DNA of 64,000 bases from GWB2-37-7 sp942492835 (GCA_942492835.1 OW818645.1:558001-622000); one strand, 5' to 3'. Counted from the stretch's first letter, positions 16,731 through 26,563 are shown. Numbers and translations are program-made. Notes: generated by a model from the sequence alone, not told the origin.

Positions 16731-18230
16731 TTATTTACACCTGTTTATTATATATAATTCATCAAGTAATTGAATTTTTTTATCTATTTGTTGCTTAATG
16801 TTTTCTATATAAAGCTTAATATCCTTTATGTTTCTTTGTCGCTTTATCAAGCCACTATCAATGTATATAGCTTTTGTAATAGCATCAGCTCCAAAGGCAA
16901 TATTGGTTTGCTTCTCCTCGATTATCTGTATGTTGTATATACATTCAAAGCCTGGCTTGCAGTAGCCAATGTTTTCTAAGTTCCCTGTCATATGCTTCTG
17001 CCTATAAAGGTAATAGGGCTGCATACCTTGCTCCTTCGCAAAAGCTGTAGCTTTCTCCATCATTTCCGCAACAATACCTTCAGTTATTACTGCTTGCTCA
17101 AGATTTTCATGGATGATTGAAGCTCTTTTTATAGCCAGTGTATGCACAGTAAGACTTTCGGGCTGTAGCTTGGCTATTTGTTGTAAAGTATTATCTAGGT
17201 GCTGTAGCTCCTCTCCAGGCAGTCCTAGTATTATATCCATGTTTATATTATCAAAGCCCAGTTTTCTTGCTAATTCAAAACTTTTTATAGTTTCCGCAGT
17301 AGTATGTGCTCTGCCTACTCTCACAAGAGTCTCATCATTCATAGTCTGAGGGTTTATACTTATCCTTGTAATACCATATCTCTTCATAACTAGAAGCTTG
17401 CCTTCCGTAATGGTATCAGGCCGTCCTGCCTCGCATGTAAACTCCAACAAATTTTCACCAAAAAGTTCTTTAGCTTTACTTAACAGTGCGTCTAGCTGTG
17501 TTTCTGATAAAGTAGTAGGCGTACCTCCTCCAATATAAATAGTCTGCACTATCAAATTGTTTTTATTCATATATACTGCAGTCTGTTCCATTTCATATAT
17601 AAGAGCAGTCAAATAGTCCTCAACCATATTGCCTACCAACTTTAAGGAATTTGAGGTAAAAGAACAATAATGGCATCTTGTAGGACAAAATGGGATTCCG
17701 ATATAAATACTGACTTTGTTATTATCCAAAGGATATATATACTTTCGCTCATTTAAGGCAATATTAATTGATAGTTCAACCTTATCTTCGCTTGCCAGAT
17801 AATTATTTCTCATATATTCCATAATTTGTTCTCGGTCATGCCCATCATCCAAAAGCCCATTAATTATTTTTATTGGACGTATTCCAGTTAAAACACCCCA
17901 AGGATATGTCTTATTAAGGTTTTTGGACAGGAGCTTGTACATAGTAAGTTTAACAGCTGACTTTGACTGTTTTTTTATATCACAAGTAGCAGAGAATACC
18001 TCATTATTCTCATTTTTTATATCTTGATGCTCCATAGAAACATAGGACGAAATGCTATCTGTATTATATTCCAATAAGCTTTTTAACAGAATATCAGAAT
18101 TTTTTAAAAAGCCTTGGTCATTTCCCAAGGCCTCAGGTTCTATTATTTCAATGTCTTGTATGCCATAAAATAATCTAACTATATCAGCCGCTTCCATGGC
18201 AAAATTGTGGTTAACTACTAGCTTAATCAT
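16731..18230 (-). CDS. hemZ: Coproporphyrinogen III dehydrogenase-like radical SAM protein HemZ
   Basis: This 499-residue protein has about 170 N-terminal residues of the HemZ type and then a radical SAM domain with C182, C186 and C189 in PFCPTRCHYCSF and the downstream IYIGGGTPTTLSE glycine motif. The family is annotated as oxygen-independent coproporphyrinogen oxidase-like; many clostridia carrying it do not make heme, so the substrate may differ. It follows a 58-residue HTH gene by 14 bases. Its end abuts the hisS promoter. Confidence 0.88.
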   Translation of the reverse strand: MIKLVVNHNFAMEAADIVRLFYGIQDIEIIEPEALGNDQGFLKNSDILLKSLLEYNTDSISSYVSMEHQDIKNENNEVFSATCDIKKQSKSAVKLTMYKLLSKNLNKTYPWGVLTGIRPIKIINGLLDDGHDREQIMEYMRNNYLASEDKVELSINIALNERKYIYPLDNNKVSIYIGIPFCPTRCHYCSFTSNSLKLVGNMVEDYLTALIYEMEQTAVYMNKNNLIVQTIYIGGGTPTTLSETQLDALLSKAKELFGENLLEFTCEAGRPDTITEGKLLVMKRYGITRISINPQTMNDETLVRVGRAHTTAETIKSFELARKLGFDNINMDIILGLPGEELQHLDNTLQQIAKLQPESLTVHTLAIKRASIIHENLEQAVITEGIVAEMMEKATAFAKEQGMQPYYLYRQKHMTGNLENIGYCKPGFECIYNIQIIEEKQTNIAFGADAITKAIYIDSGLIKRQRNIKDIKLYIENIKQQIDKKIQLLDELYIINRCK

Positions 18231-18244
18231 ATATTATTCACCGT

Positions 18245-18421
18245 CTAATCTTCAAATAGTTCTCTTCTTATCTTAGAGACCTGCATAGAGGTTATTCCTA
18301 ATTCAGCAGCTACTTCATAATCTTCAAGGTCTGATTCCATTACAGTCATCATATCATCAAAATCATTATCCACTTTGAAATTTGAAGGCTTTCTCTGATT
18401 CCATCTCTCTCGTTTATCCAT
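18245..18421 (-). CDS. Small helix-turn-helix protein, 58 residues
   Basis: This short gene begins MDKRERWNQRKPSNFKV and has GGGAGGG seven bases before the ATG. After an acidic middle (VDNDFDDMMTVMESDLED), the C-terminal half EVAAELGITSMQVSKIRREL reads as a helix-turn-helix like sigma region 4 or an AsnC/Xre recognition unit. It lies between the MBL hydrolase and hemZ with tight spacing, so it is part of that operon. The function is unknown; a small DNA-binding regulator is the best guess. Confidence 0.75.
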   Translation of the reverse strand: MDKRERWNQRKPSNFKVDNDFDDMMTVMESDLEDYEVAAELGITSMQVSKIRRELFED

Positions 18422-18512
18422 GCTTACCCTCCCGCTTTATGAGCTTTACGCTGATTCTATATATTATGTATTTATTGTTGCCTGCGGATTTAAGTATATG
18501 CATGAATATTTA

Positions 18513-19130
18513 TTATTTGAAAAATGGATTGTTTTTCTTTTCTGCTCCTATTGTAGAGGACCCGCCATGACCAGGATGTACAGCTACCTCTTCAGGTAAA
18601 GTAAATAGCTTTTTTGTTATTGACTCAATTATACTATTATAATCTCCACCTGGTAAGTCTGTTCTGCCTATGCCTCTAGCAAATAAAGTATCACCAGAAA
18701 TCAAGTCTTTACCAAATAATATTCCTATGCTCCCCATGGTATGTCCTGGAGTATGTAAAATCTTAAACTCAGATGTACCCAGCTTAAAAACCTCACCATC
18801 TGCAAGGTGAAAATCGGACTTTTCTTCAATAGGAATACTGCTATACATAAAAGAAAAATTAATTCTAGCATTGTTTAGCATATTTTCATCATCAGCATGT
18901 ATCCCTACTACTGCTTTGCAGTAATCTCTAAGCTCTTTTAGTGCTACTATGTGATCTCCATGTCCATGAGTCAGCAATATATACTTAACATTTAAGTTGT
19001 TTTCCTCAATAAAACTTTTTATTACCTCAAAATCTCCTGCTGGATCAATAACTGCCGCTTCCTTCGTATTATCATCAGCAATTATATAACAATTTGTTGA
19101 TAACCTGTTCAATGGTAGTTTTTTTAACAT
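18513..19130 (-). CDS. Metallo-beta-lactamase-fold hydrolase, glyoxalase II-like
   Basis: This 205-residue protein has the zinc motif THGHGDHI (H55, H57, D59, H60), a metal histidine in HTPGHTMGS, the bridging aspartate region SGDTLFARGIGRTD and a final HPGHG histidine. Small MBL proteins of this type are annotated as hydroxyacylglutathione hydrolase-like; without glutathione in clostridia, other thioesters are likely. AGGAGG precedes the start. It is widely found between relA/dtd and hemZ in this group. Confidence 0.88.
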   Translation of the reverse strand: MLKKLPLNRLSTNCYIIADDNTKEAAVIDPAGDFEVIKSFIEENNLNVKYILLTHGHGDHIVALKELRDYCKAVVGIHADDENMLNNARINFSFMYSSIPIEEKSDFHLADGEVFKLGTSEFKILHTPGHTMGSIGILFGKDLISGDTLFARGIGRTDLPGGDYNSIIESITKKLFTLPEEVAVHPGHGGSSTIGAEKKNNPFFK

Positions 19131-19154
19131 AATAATGCCTCCTAAAAGTAAAAA

Positions 19155-19604
19155 TTATATTATCTTCTCACTGTCTATTATTAAAGTAACAGGCCCATCG
19201 TTTATTATATTAACCTTCATATCCGCTTGGAATACGCCTGTCTCCGTTTTTACATTCTGTTCTCTACAAGCCTTTATCAGCTCTTTATACAGTTCATTAG
19301 CGAATTCAGGTTTTGCAGCAGCAATGTAATTTGGTCTGCGCCCCTTTCGGCAATCACCATAAAGAGTAAACTGAGATACCACCATCAATTCACCTTTTAT
19401 ATCCAAAAGTGAGTAGTTCATCTTGCCCTCTTCATCATCAAATACCCTTAAATTAAGTATTTTGTCCCTCATGTAGTTTACATCATCCATAGTGTCCATT
19501 TCACTAACTCCTAGCAAAACTACAAGACCCTTTCCGATGCTTCCTACCAGTCTTTGCTCAACCTCAACACTACCTTGTATAACCCTCTGTACAACTGCTC
19601 TCAT
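19155..19604 (-). CDS. dtd: D-aminoacyl-tRNA deacylase
   Basis: This 149-residue Dtd has the conserved SQFTLYGDCRKGRRP motif near residue 77 and the cross-subunit Gly-cisPro motif GPVT near the C-terminus (NDGPVTLIID). It hydrolyses D-aminoacyl and mischarged glycyl tRNAs as a homodimer. It lies 15 bases after relA, continuing the relA-dtd-MBL unit seen in many Firmicutes. Length and motifs are normal. Confidence 0.96.
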   Translation of the reverse strand: MRAVVQRVIQGSVEVEQRLVGSIGKGLVVLLGVSEMDTMDDVNYMRDKILNLRVFDDEEGKMNYSLLDIKGELMVVSQFTLYGDCRKGRRPNYIAAAKPEFANELYKELIKACREQNVKTETGVFQADMKVNIINDGPVTLIIDSEKII

Positions 19605-19619
19605 ATTACTACCAATCCG

Positions 19620-21788
19620 TTATTGTTTCGATCTAAATACATCAACAACGCCTTCTATTTTTTTAAACTTCCTTATTAGCTTATTTAACTCTTCGACATC
19701 ATGTATTTCAAGTATGAAGTTTATAACTGCCATTCTATCCTTTGTAGTTCTTGAATAGAAAGAATTTATATTGATTTTGCTCTCATCAATCATAGAAGTA
19801 ATCTCAACGAGTAAGCCCTTTCTGTCAGAAGCTCTTATCTCAACATCTGCATTATATGAAACCTTGGCTACCTCATTCCATTCTACTTCAATTAATCTTT
19901 CACTTTCTTTTAAAAACTCATTGGCATTTGGACAGTTTTTTCGGTGTATTGATACACCTCTGCCTTTAGTAATATAGCCAAAAACCTCATCTCCTGGTAC
20001 TGGATTGCAGCAGTGGGCAAATCTTATCAAAACATTATCTATACCCTTTACCTTAATACCTGTAGAGTTTAACTTCTTCTTGATGTCTGGTTTTTGTAGT
20101 TTATCCTCAAGCTCAGCAATAATATCTTTATCTTCAGGCTTGAATACCTTTTTGTACTCGTCCTTCACCTTTATTATAACTTGGTTTGCCGACAAACCTC
20201 CATAGCCAACAGAAGAATACAGATCTTCAACAGAATGCAGGCTAAAATTCTTCGCTACAGTTTCCAACCACTCAGGTTTTAAAAGAATTGATGCTACATA
20301 GCCATGTCTTTTTACTTCTCTCTCTAAAAGCTCTCTACCCTTTAGAATATTTTCTTCTCTTTTTTCCTTTTTAAACCACTGTTTTATTTTATTTTTTGTA
20401 TGATTGCTTTTTACAATCTTCAGCCAATCGCGGCTTGGGCCGTTGGCATTTGCTGAAGTTATTATCTCTACAATATCGCCATTTTGCATCTTGTAGTCTA
20501 AGGTGACTATCCGTCCATTTATTTTAGCTCCTACGCACTTATTACCTATATGACTATGAATCTTATATGCAAAATCAATAGGAGTAGAGTCAACAGGAAG
20601 GTCAATTACATCGCCCTTTGGAGTAAAAACGTAAACCTCATCAACCAACAAATCTATTTTTAGAGTTTCCATAAACTCTTTTGTATCCTTAATCTCTTTT
20701 TGCCACTCCAACATTTGTCTAAGCCAAGTGAATTTTTCATCAAAATCTTTCAAAGAGTCTTTACCCTCTTTGTACTTCCAGTGAGCAGCGATACCATACT
20801 CAGATGTTCTGTGCATGTCCCATGTTCTAATCTGCACCTCGAAGGGTTGTCCATCTGGGCCGATTACAGTTGTATGCAACGACTGATACATGTTAGGCTT
20901 AGGCATAGCGATATAATCCTTGAATCTCCCAGGAATAGGCTTCCACAAGGTATGGACAATACCCAAGGAACCATAGCAATCCTTCACAGTATCAACTATA
21001 ATACGAACTGCTGTCAGGTCAAATATCTGATCAAAGGCTTTATTCTGTAAGAACATTTTTCTGTATATGCTTGAAAAGCTTTTGGGTCTACCTTCAATAT
21101 GAGCCTCTATACCCACACTATGAATTTTCTCATCAAGCTGTTCAATAACTTCATTTATATATTCTTCTCTTTCCTGTCTCTTTTTTGCAACCTTATCAAC
21201 TAGGTCATAGTATTCCTTTGGCTCAAGATATCGTAGTGCCAAATCTTCCATTTCCCACTTTATCATAGATATTCCAAGACGATGAGCAATAGGCGCATAA
21301 ATCTCCATTGTCTCTCTGGATTTTTCCTGTTGCTGCACATCTGTCATATACTTCAGAGTTCTCATATTGTGAAGACGGTCGGCAAGCTTTATTAGAATAA
21401 CTCTAATATCCTTTGCCATGGCAATAAACATCTTTCTGAGATTCTCAGCCTGCTGATCTTCCTTGGTTGTATACTCCAGCTTACCCAGCTTAGTAACTCC
21501 ATCAACCAGCATTGCTATTTCTCCACCAAACTCATTCTTTATATCTTCATAAGTATATGCAGTATCTTCTATAACATCATGAAGTATACCACCGGCTATA
21601 GTGACATTGTCCATATTCAGGTCAGCCAAAATATAAGCTACTTCCATAGGGTGGGAAATATATTCCTCCCCAGATTGTCTCATCTGACCTATATGAGCTT
21701 TTGAAGCAAAGTCATAAGCTTTCGTAATTATTTCGGTACTATCAGAAGAATTATATTTTTCAATTTTATCAAGAAGTTTTTGTAACAT
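19620..21788 (-). CDS. relA: Bifunctional (p)ppGpp synthetase/hydrolase
   Basis: About 722 residues form a long RelA/SpoT homologue: an HD hydrolase domain (SHPMEVAYILADL, HDVIEDT), a synthetase domain (VRIIVDTVKDCYGSLGIVHTLWKPIPGRFKDYIAMPKPNMYQS, broken here by family variation), a TGS domain (VYVFTPKGDVIDLP) and a C-terminal ACT domain. Retained HD residues indicate hydrolysis as well as synthesis. The start is set at MLQKLLDKIEKYN, which fits the family; four codons further upstream are open and the ribosome site is weak. A perfect 38-base palindrome lies 20 bases before the start. Confidence 0.95.
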   Translation of the reverse strand: MLQKLLDKIEKYNSSDSTEIITKAYDFASKAHIGQMRQSGEEYISHPMEVAYILADLNMDNVTIAGGILHDVIEDTAYTYEDIKNEFGGEIAMLVDGVTKLGKLEYTTKEDQQAENLRKMFIAMAKDIRVILIKLADRLHNMRTLKYMTDVQQQEKSRETMEIYAPIAHRLGISMIKWEMEDLALRYLEPKEYYDLVDKVAKKRQEREEYINEVIEQLDEKIHSVGIEAHIEGRPKSFSSIYRKMFLQNKAFDQIFDLTAVRIIVDTVKDCYGSLGIVHTLWKPIPGRFKDYIAMPKPNMYQSLHTTVIGPDGQPFEVQIRTWDMHRTSEYGIAAHWKYKEGKDSLKDFDEKFTWLRQMLEWQKEIKDTKEFMETLKIDLLVDEVYVFTPKGDVIDLPVDSTPIDFAYKIHSHIGNKCVGAKINGRIVTLDYKMQNGDIVEIITSANANGPSRDWLKIVKSNHTKNKIKQWFKKEKREENILKGRELLEREVKRHGYVASILLKPEWLETVAKNFSLHSVEDLYSSVGYGGLSANQVIIKVKDEYKKVFKPEDKDIIAELEDKLQKPDIKKKLNSTGIKVKGIDNVLIRFAHCCNPVPGDEVFGYITKGRGVSIHRKNCPNANEFLKESERLIEVEWNEVAKVSYNADVEIRASDRKGLLVEITSMIDESKININSFYSRTTKDRMAVINFILEIHDVEELNKLIRKFKKIEGVVDVFRSKQ

Positions 21789-21807
21789 ATCCAACACCAA
21801 CTTTATA

Positions 21808-21845
21808 ATTTTCTCTATATAATATATATATTATATAGAGAAAAT
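21808..21845. repeat. Perfect 38-base palindrome before relA
   Basis: Arms of 19 bases (21808-21826 and 21827-21845) are exact complements, AT-rich with TCTC/GAGA. It lies within 20 bases of the relA start on the minus strand and could form a hairpin in the leader or act as an operator. Confidence 0.6.
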
Positions 21846-21864
21846 AGCTGGATATCCAGCTATT
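21843..21864 (-). terminator. Hairpin after apt
   Basis: A perfect 22-base palindrome with AATAGCTGGAT arms starts about 21 bases after the apt stop and is followed by TTTTCTC on the minus strand. It partly overlaps the relA palindrome by three bases, suggesting two adjacent or alternative hairpins. Confidence 0.55.
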
Positions 21865-21884
21865 TATTTATTGCTTACATCTTA

Positions 21885-22397
21885 CTAATATACTATAACT
21901 GAATCTAGACGATAGTCTTTTAGTGTGTCTTTCCCATTTAAGAAGCCCAACTCCATAAGAACGCCGATGTGCACTATTTCTCCTCCGAGACTTTCCACAA
22001 GCTTAGCAGCAGCAAGGATAGTTCCTCCTGTAGCCAGCAAGTCATCAACAAGTGCGACTCTCATTCCCTTAGTGATAGCATCCTTATGTATCTCAAGTGA
22101 ATCCGTACCATACTCAAGAGAATATTCATATTTAGCTGTTTCTCCTGGGAGCTTTCCAGGCTTTCTTACTGGAACAAAGCCAACGCCCAATTCGTATGCT
22201 ACAGGAGCACCAAATAAGAAGCCTCTTGCCTCAGGACCTACTATAACATCAACATTTAAATCTCTAATTTTATCAGCTATTGCTTTTATTGCCGCCTTGT
22301 AGGCTTCACCATCTTTTAATAATGTGGTTACATCCTTAAAGCTAATTCCTTCCTTCGGAAAATCTTCTATTACTCTGATGTACTTATCAAAATCCAT
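21885..22397 (-). CDS. apt: Adenine phosphoribosyltransferase
   Basis: This 170-residue enzyme has the PRPP-binding motif VALVDDLLATGGT and the ARGFLFGAPVAYELG loop. It salvages adenine to AMP with PRPP. It lies between recJ and relA, the usual Firmicute order. GGGGG precedes the ATG. Confidence 0.97.
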   Translation of the reverse strand: MDFDKYIRVIEDFPKEGISFKDVTTLLKDGEAYKAAIKAIADKIRDLNVDVIVGPEARGFLFGAPVAYELGVGFVPVRKPGKLPGETAKYEYSLEYGTDSLEIHKDAITKGMRVALVDDLLATGGTILAAAKLVESLGGEIVHIGVLMELGFLNGKDTLKDYRLDSVIVY

Positions 22398-22416
22398 TTT
22401 ACTCTTACCCCCGTAC

Positions 22417-24120
22417 TCAGTTTTTATTTACCTTAAAGTCTTTAATAACTAATTGAAGGCTTTCATTATTATTCCATAAATTAATATCCATACTACATAT
22501 TATATCAATTTTTCTATTAATTGATAATACATTATATGAATTTCCCATGTTAAAAGCTATTCCCTTTATAGTATTACTTCCATCATACAATGAAAGTGAT
22601 AGATGCTTGTTATTTGCTCCAACTAATCTGCGGTCTAATACCTGTAAGTTTCTGCATACAAACTGTGGATTTGGATTGCCCATTCCAAAGGGCTCCAACA
22701 TTTTCAACTGTTTTGCTGTCTCAAGATTTACATCTTTTTGCTCCAGCTTATAATCTACGTGGATTTCCGGTTGAAGCAGCTTTCCTTGAAGCATATCATT
22801 AGCTATATCATTAATACGCTTCCTTAGTTCATCAATTTTTTCTACATTTATTGTAAGTCCTGCAGCCATTTCATGGCCTCCGAATTTTTCAAAAAGCTCA
22901 CTACAGCTACACATAGCCTCATATAAATTAAAGCCTTTCATGCTACGTGCTGAGCCCTTGCCTACGCCATTTTCAGTAGCAATCAACATTGTAGGCTTAC
23001 TATACTGCTCAACAATACGTGATGCCACAATTCCTATTACTCCTGCATGCCAGCCCTCACCATCAAGAACAATTACTTTGCTATTTTCTATATCATAACC
23101 ATCCTCAAGCTTAGCAACAGCTTCTTCTTGAATTTCTGCCTCTATCCGCTGTCTCTCTCGATTCTCCTGTTCTAGCTCTTCTGCAATTTCATAAGCAAGA
23201 GCTTCATCCTCAGTAATAAGAAGTTCAACACATCTTGCCGCATCTGCTAAGCGTCCCGCCGCATTTATTCTAGGTGCAAGCATAAAAGCAATATTATAAG
23301 AGCTTATAGGTTTATCCTTAAGTCCGCTTACATCTATCAGTGCTTTAAGACCTACATATTCTGTGTCAGCAAGCTTCATAAGACCATGCTTTACAAGTAT
23401 TCTGTTCTCACCAAGCAGTGGTACTACGTCTGCTACTGTACCTATCGCTGCAAGCTCCAGAACATCCTGTATCAAATCGCCACAGCCTATGCTATCTGTT
23501 ACTGCTTGCATCAGCTTAAAAGCAACTCCGACGCCTGCAAGTTCTTTGCATGGATAATCACTATCAGGTCTATGAGGGTTTACTACTGCACATGCATTTG
23601 GCAAACTCTCTCCGCACTCATGATGATCGGTAATAACTATATCCATTCCAAGCTGCTTTACTCTTTCCACTACATCACAAGACCCTATACCACAATCAAC
23701 CGTAATAATAAGGTTTACTCCTTGTGTCCCAATGTGTATAACAGCCTCTTCATTTAAACCATAGCCTTCATCAGCTCTAACTGGTATATAATACATAACA
23801 TCGGCTTCAAGTTTTCTTAAAATATTTACACAAAGTGAGGTAGAGGTTACACCATCTACATCATAATCACCATATATACAAATCTTTTCATTTTCATCAA
23901 TTGCTCGAAGTACACGATCTACTGCTAAATCCATATCTTTTAGTATGAATGGATCATTTAAATATCCAAGCTCCGGACTCATAAATAGTTCAGCTGCTTC
24001 TATAGTATCTATACCTCTGTTGATTAAACTTCTTACCACGATACCACTAATATTTAGTTGCTTTACCAGCTGGTCTGCTATTTTATAGTCTTTATCATAG
24101 GCAACCCATTTCTTTTTCAC
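22417..24120 (-). CDS. recJ: Single-stranded-DNA-specific exonuclease RecJ
   Basis: This 567-residue DHH phosphoesterase has DYDVDGVTS (motif I), the DHH motif in VITDHHECG, and the DHHA1 glycine-rich motif in FGGHEMAAGLT. It degrades single-stranded DNA 5' to 3' in repair. The start is a GTG preceded by GGTGGTATAG. It is first in the recJ-apt-relA run and has its own sigma-A-like promoter upstream. Confidence 0.95.
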   Translation of the reverse strand: MKKKWVAYDKDYKIADQLVKQLNISGIVVRSLINRGIDTIEAAELFMSPELGYLNDPFILKDMDLAVDRVLRAIDENEKICIYGDYDVDGVTSTSLCVNILRKLEADVMYYIPVRADEGYGLNEEAVIHIGTQGVNLIITVDCGIGSCDVVERVKQLGMDIVITDHHECGESLPNACAVVNPHRPDSDYPCKELAGVGVAFKLMQAVTDSIGCGDLIQDVLELAAIGTVADVVPLLGENRILVKHGLMKLADTEYVGLKALIDVSGLKDKPISSYNIAFMLAPRINAAGRLADAARCVELLITEDEALAYEIAEELEQENRERQRIEAEIQEEAVAKLEDGYDIENSKVIVLDGEGWHAGVIGIVASRIVEQYSKPTMLIATENGVGKGSARSMKGFNLYEAMCSCSELFEKFGGHEMAAGLTINVEKIDELRKRINDIANDMLQGKLLQPEIHVDYKLEQKDVNLETAKQLKMLEPFGMGNPNPQFVCRNLQVLDRRLVGANNKHLSLSLYDGSNTIKGIAFNMGNSYNVLSINRKIDIICSMDINLWNNNESLQLVIKDFKVNKN

Positions 24121-24163
24121 CTATACCACCACAAATACTTTCTTTGATAAATTTTATAAATAG

Positions 24164-24192
24164 AATATAATTGTTTTTTCTCATTAATTCAA
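24164..24192 (-). promoter_or_regulatory. Sigma-A-like promoter for recJ
   Basis: TTGAAT (24187-24192) and TATATT (24164-24169) are separated by 17 bases on the minus strand, about 45 bases before the recJ GTG. Confidence 0.6.
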
Positions 24193-24214
24193 TACACATG
24201 CTGAATTAACGCAC

Positions 24215-24249
24215 ATAAAAACAAGGTAACTGCTTTCACAGTTACCTTG
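24215..24249 (-). terminator. Terminator after secF
   Basis: AAGGTAACTG and CAGTTACCTT form a stem with a short loop, followed by TGTTTTTATG on the minus strand, a few bases after the secF stop. Confidence 0.85.
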
Positions 24250-24256
24250 CAGTTTT

Positions 24257-25138
24257 TTAACGACTAACAGCCGGGTTGAATTTTTTTCTTAGTAACACCC
24301 AAACTGGACTTGCAATAAATACAGTTGAGTAACAACCGCTTAGAATACCAACTATCATTGGCAGTGCAAAATCTCTTATAGCAGGAACACCAAGGATATA
24401 TAGAGCTAAAATAGTTACTAATGTTGTGACTGATGTATTGATAGTTCTAACTAAGGTTTGTGATACACTAACATTAACTAACACATCATCACCCATTTTC
24501 TTATTGCCTTTAAGATTTTCTCTGATTCTATCAAATATAACTATAGTATCATTTATAGAATAACCTATTATAGTCAATAACGCTGCTAAAAATGAAGAAG
24601 TTGCAGGTATTTGAAATATTGCATAAACCGCAAACATTATACCTATATCATGAAAGAGGGCAACCACTGATGCCACGCCAAATCTCCACTCAAATCTTAT
24701 AGATACATATATAAGTATACTAATTAATGCAAGAAGCAAAGCAATGACTGCTTGTTTCAATAGTTGATCTCCTATAGATGGTCCTACAACTGCAAATTCT
24801 ATATTGGTTTCTTCAACACCAAGGTTTTCTTTGAAATCATTTTTTATCTCGCCTTGCTTTGGTACATCAAAATCAACATTGGTCTTTATAAGTGCTAATT
24901 CGTTTTGATTACCAGCATAAGTAACAATAACGTTATCATCATACTTTAACATAACTGTTCTTACTTTTTCTAAATCAAATGACTTATCAAATTTAATTGT
25001 TATAGATGATCCGCCTGTATATTCAATTCCAAAGTTTAAGCCACCGTAAACAATCCCGAAAATCAAGCCTATTATCAATATAATACTAGAAATAGCAAAC
25101 CATATGAATTTGTATTTCATAAAGTTAAATGTCCTCAT
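24257..25138 (-). CDS. secF: Protein translocase subunit SecF
   Basis: This 293-residue membrane protein has one N-terminal helix, an extracytoplasmic domain and five clustered C-terminal helices, with the SecF signatures NFGIEYTGGSSI, GYSINDTIVIFDRIREN and the RTINTSVTTL segment. With SecD it uses the proton or sodium gradient to help export through SecYEG. It directly follows secD with no gap, so the two form a translationally coupled pair. Confidence 0.96.
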   Translation of the reverse strand: MRTFNFMKYKFIWFAISSIILIIGLIFGIVYGGLNFGIEYTGGSSITIKFDKSFDLEKVRTVMLKYDDNVIVTYAGNQNELALIKTNVDFDVPKQGEIKNDFKENLGVEETNIEFAVVGPSIGDQLLKQAVIALLLALISILIYVSIRFEWRFGVASVVALFHDIGIMFAVYAIFQIPATSSFLAALLTIIGYSINDTIVIFDRIRENLKGNKKMGDDVLVNVSVSQTLVRTINTSVTTLVTILALYILGVPAIRDFALPMIVGILSGCYSTVFIASPVWVLLRKKFNPAVSR

Positions 25139-26389
25139 TTATTTTCCCTCCCTTACTCCGTACAACCATTTATTCTCCATGCCCATTCTGATTGTAAGTG
25201 TCATTAGATACTTAGTTACAACTATTGCAGTAAACATACTAGCTAATATACCTAAAGACAATGTTACTGCAAAGCCCTTTATTGGACCTGCTCCAAAGTA
25301 GAACAGTATAAGCGCTGCAATTAAAGTAGTTATGTTGGAGTCTAAAATCGTAATGAAGGCTCTTCTAAAGCCAGCATCAATTGCTGCTCTTAGTGATTTT
25401 CCTACTCCTAATTCATCTTTGATTCTCTCAAAAATGATAACATTTGTATCAACTGCCATACCTACAGAAAGTATAATACCTGCTATACCTGGGAGAGATA
25501 AAGTAGCATGTATTCCTGCCATAGCAGCTAAAGTTATAATAGTATAAAGTACTAAGGAAATATCTGCTATAAGTCCTGGAAGTCTATAAAATAACAGCAT
25601 GAATAACATTACTAACATTATTCCTACAGCTCCAGCAAATAGACTTTTTTCAAATGAATTTGCTCCAAGCTGTGGACCAACTGCTGTTACTGACACTACA
25701 TTCAATTTAACTGGCAATGCACCGGCTCTAATAACAGTCGCAAGATCAAGAGCTTCTTCTCTGCCGCCGATTCCTGATATCGATGCTTCACCGTTTGGTA
25801 TAGGCTCATCTACTCTAGGTTCAGAAACTTTGTTATTATCTAAATAAATACCGATTAGCTTACCTACATTTTTTGTTGTTGCATCTTTAAATTTAGTTGC
25901 GCCTTCAGGATTTAGCTTTAATGAAACTACGTAAGCTGTACCCATTTCATTTGATGTCTCTACTGATGCATTTTCTACATCTGCACCTGTTAATACAACA
26001 TTTCCAGTCTCATCTCTAAATTCAAGTTGCGCTGTCTGGCCAATTACCTCTAAAGCTCTTTGAGAGTCTTTAATTTCTGGTAACTGTACTTCTATTTTGT
26101 TCGCACCTTGTCTTACAATTGAAGGTTCTGCAACGCCAAGAGAGTCAATACGTTCTCTTATTGTTACTAATGCTCTTTCCATTTTTTCATCATTTATAGG
26201 ATCTTTAGGATCCTCCTCTGCTTGCATTAATACTGTCGCTCCGCCTCTTAAGTCAAGTCCAAGTCTAATTAAGCTTTTAATTGGTACTATGTCATATTTG
26301 CCAAGTGGCAACCCAAACGCTGCTACGTATGCCAAAAAAGCTATCAATAAGACAATTGCCATGAAAATGGCTATGTTTTTGGATTTCAT
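25139..26389 (-). CDS. secD: Protein translocase subunit SecD
   Basis: This 416-residue protein has the N-terminal signature LGLDLRGGATVLMQAEEDP, a P1 domain shorter than in enterics, and a six-helix region with SVGMAVDTNVIIFERIKDEL. It acts with SecF in late steps of protein export. GGGGG precedes the ATG and a strong promoter lies upstream, so secDF is a self-contained transcription unit ended by a terminator after secF. Confidence 0.96.
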   Translation of the reverse strand: MKSKNIAIFMAIVLLIAFLAYVAAFGLPLGKYDIVPIKSLIRLGLDLRGGATVLMQAEEDPKDPINDEKMERALVTIRERIDSLGVAEPSIVRQGANKIEVQLPEIKDSQRALEVIGQTAQLEFRDETGNVVLTGADVENASVETSNEMGTAYVVSLKLNPEGATKFKDATTKNVGKLIGIYLDNNKVSEPRVDEPIPNGEASISGIGGREEALDLATVIRAGALPVKLNVVSVTAVGPQLGANSFEKSLFAGAVGIMLVMLFMLLFYRLPGLIADISLVLYTIITLAAMAGIHATLSLPGIAGIILSVGMAVDTNVIIFERIKDELGVGKSLRAAIDAGFRRAFITILDSNITTLIAALILFYFGAGPIKGFAVTLSLGILASMFTAIVVTKYLMTLTIRMGMENKWLYGVREGK

Positions 26390-26424
26390 TAGTATACTCC
26401 CCCTTTAATTATTTCACAAAATTT

Positions 26425-26453
26425 ATTATATAACTTTTTAAGAATATAGTCAA
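26425..26453 (-). promoter_or_regulatory. Sigma-A promoter for secDF
   Basis: TTGACT (26448-26453) and TATAAT (26425-26430) with 17 bases between them on the minus strand, 36 bases before secD. Confidence 0.8.
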
Positions 26454-26563
26454 TTCAAAAGCTCCAGTAACAACGTCAAAAAAGTCATTTTAGCTTACAA
26501 AATATAATATTTTATGCTAATACCTTCAAAATAACTATTATATATGTTGTAAAAAATATATAA

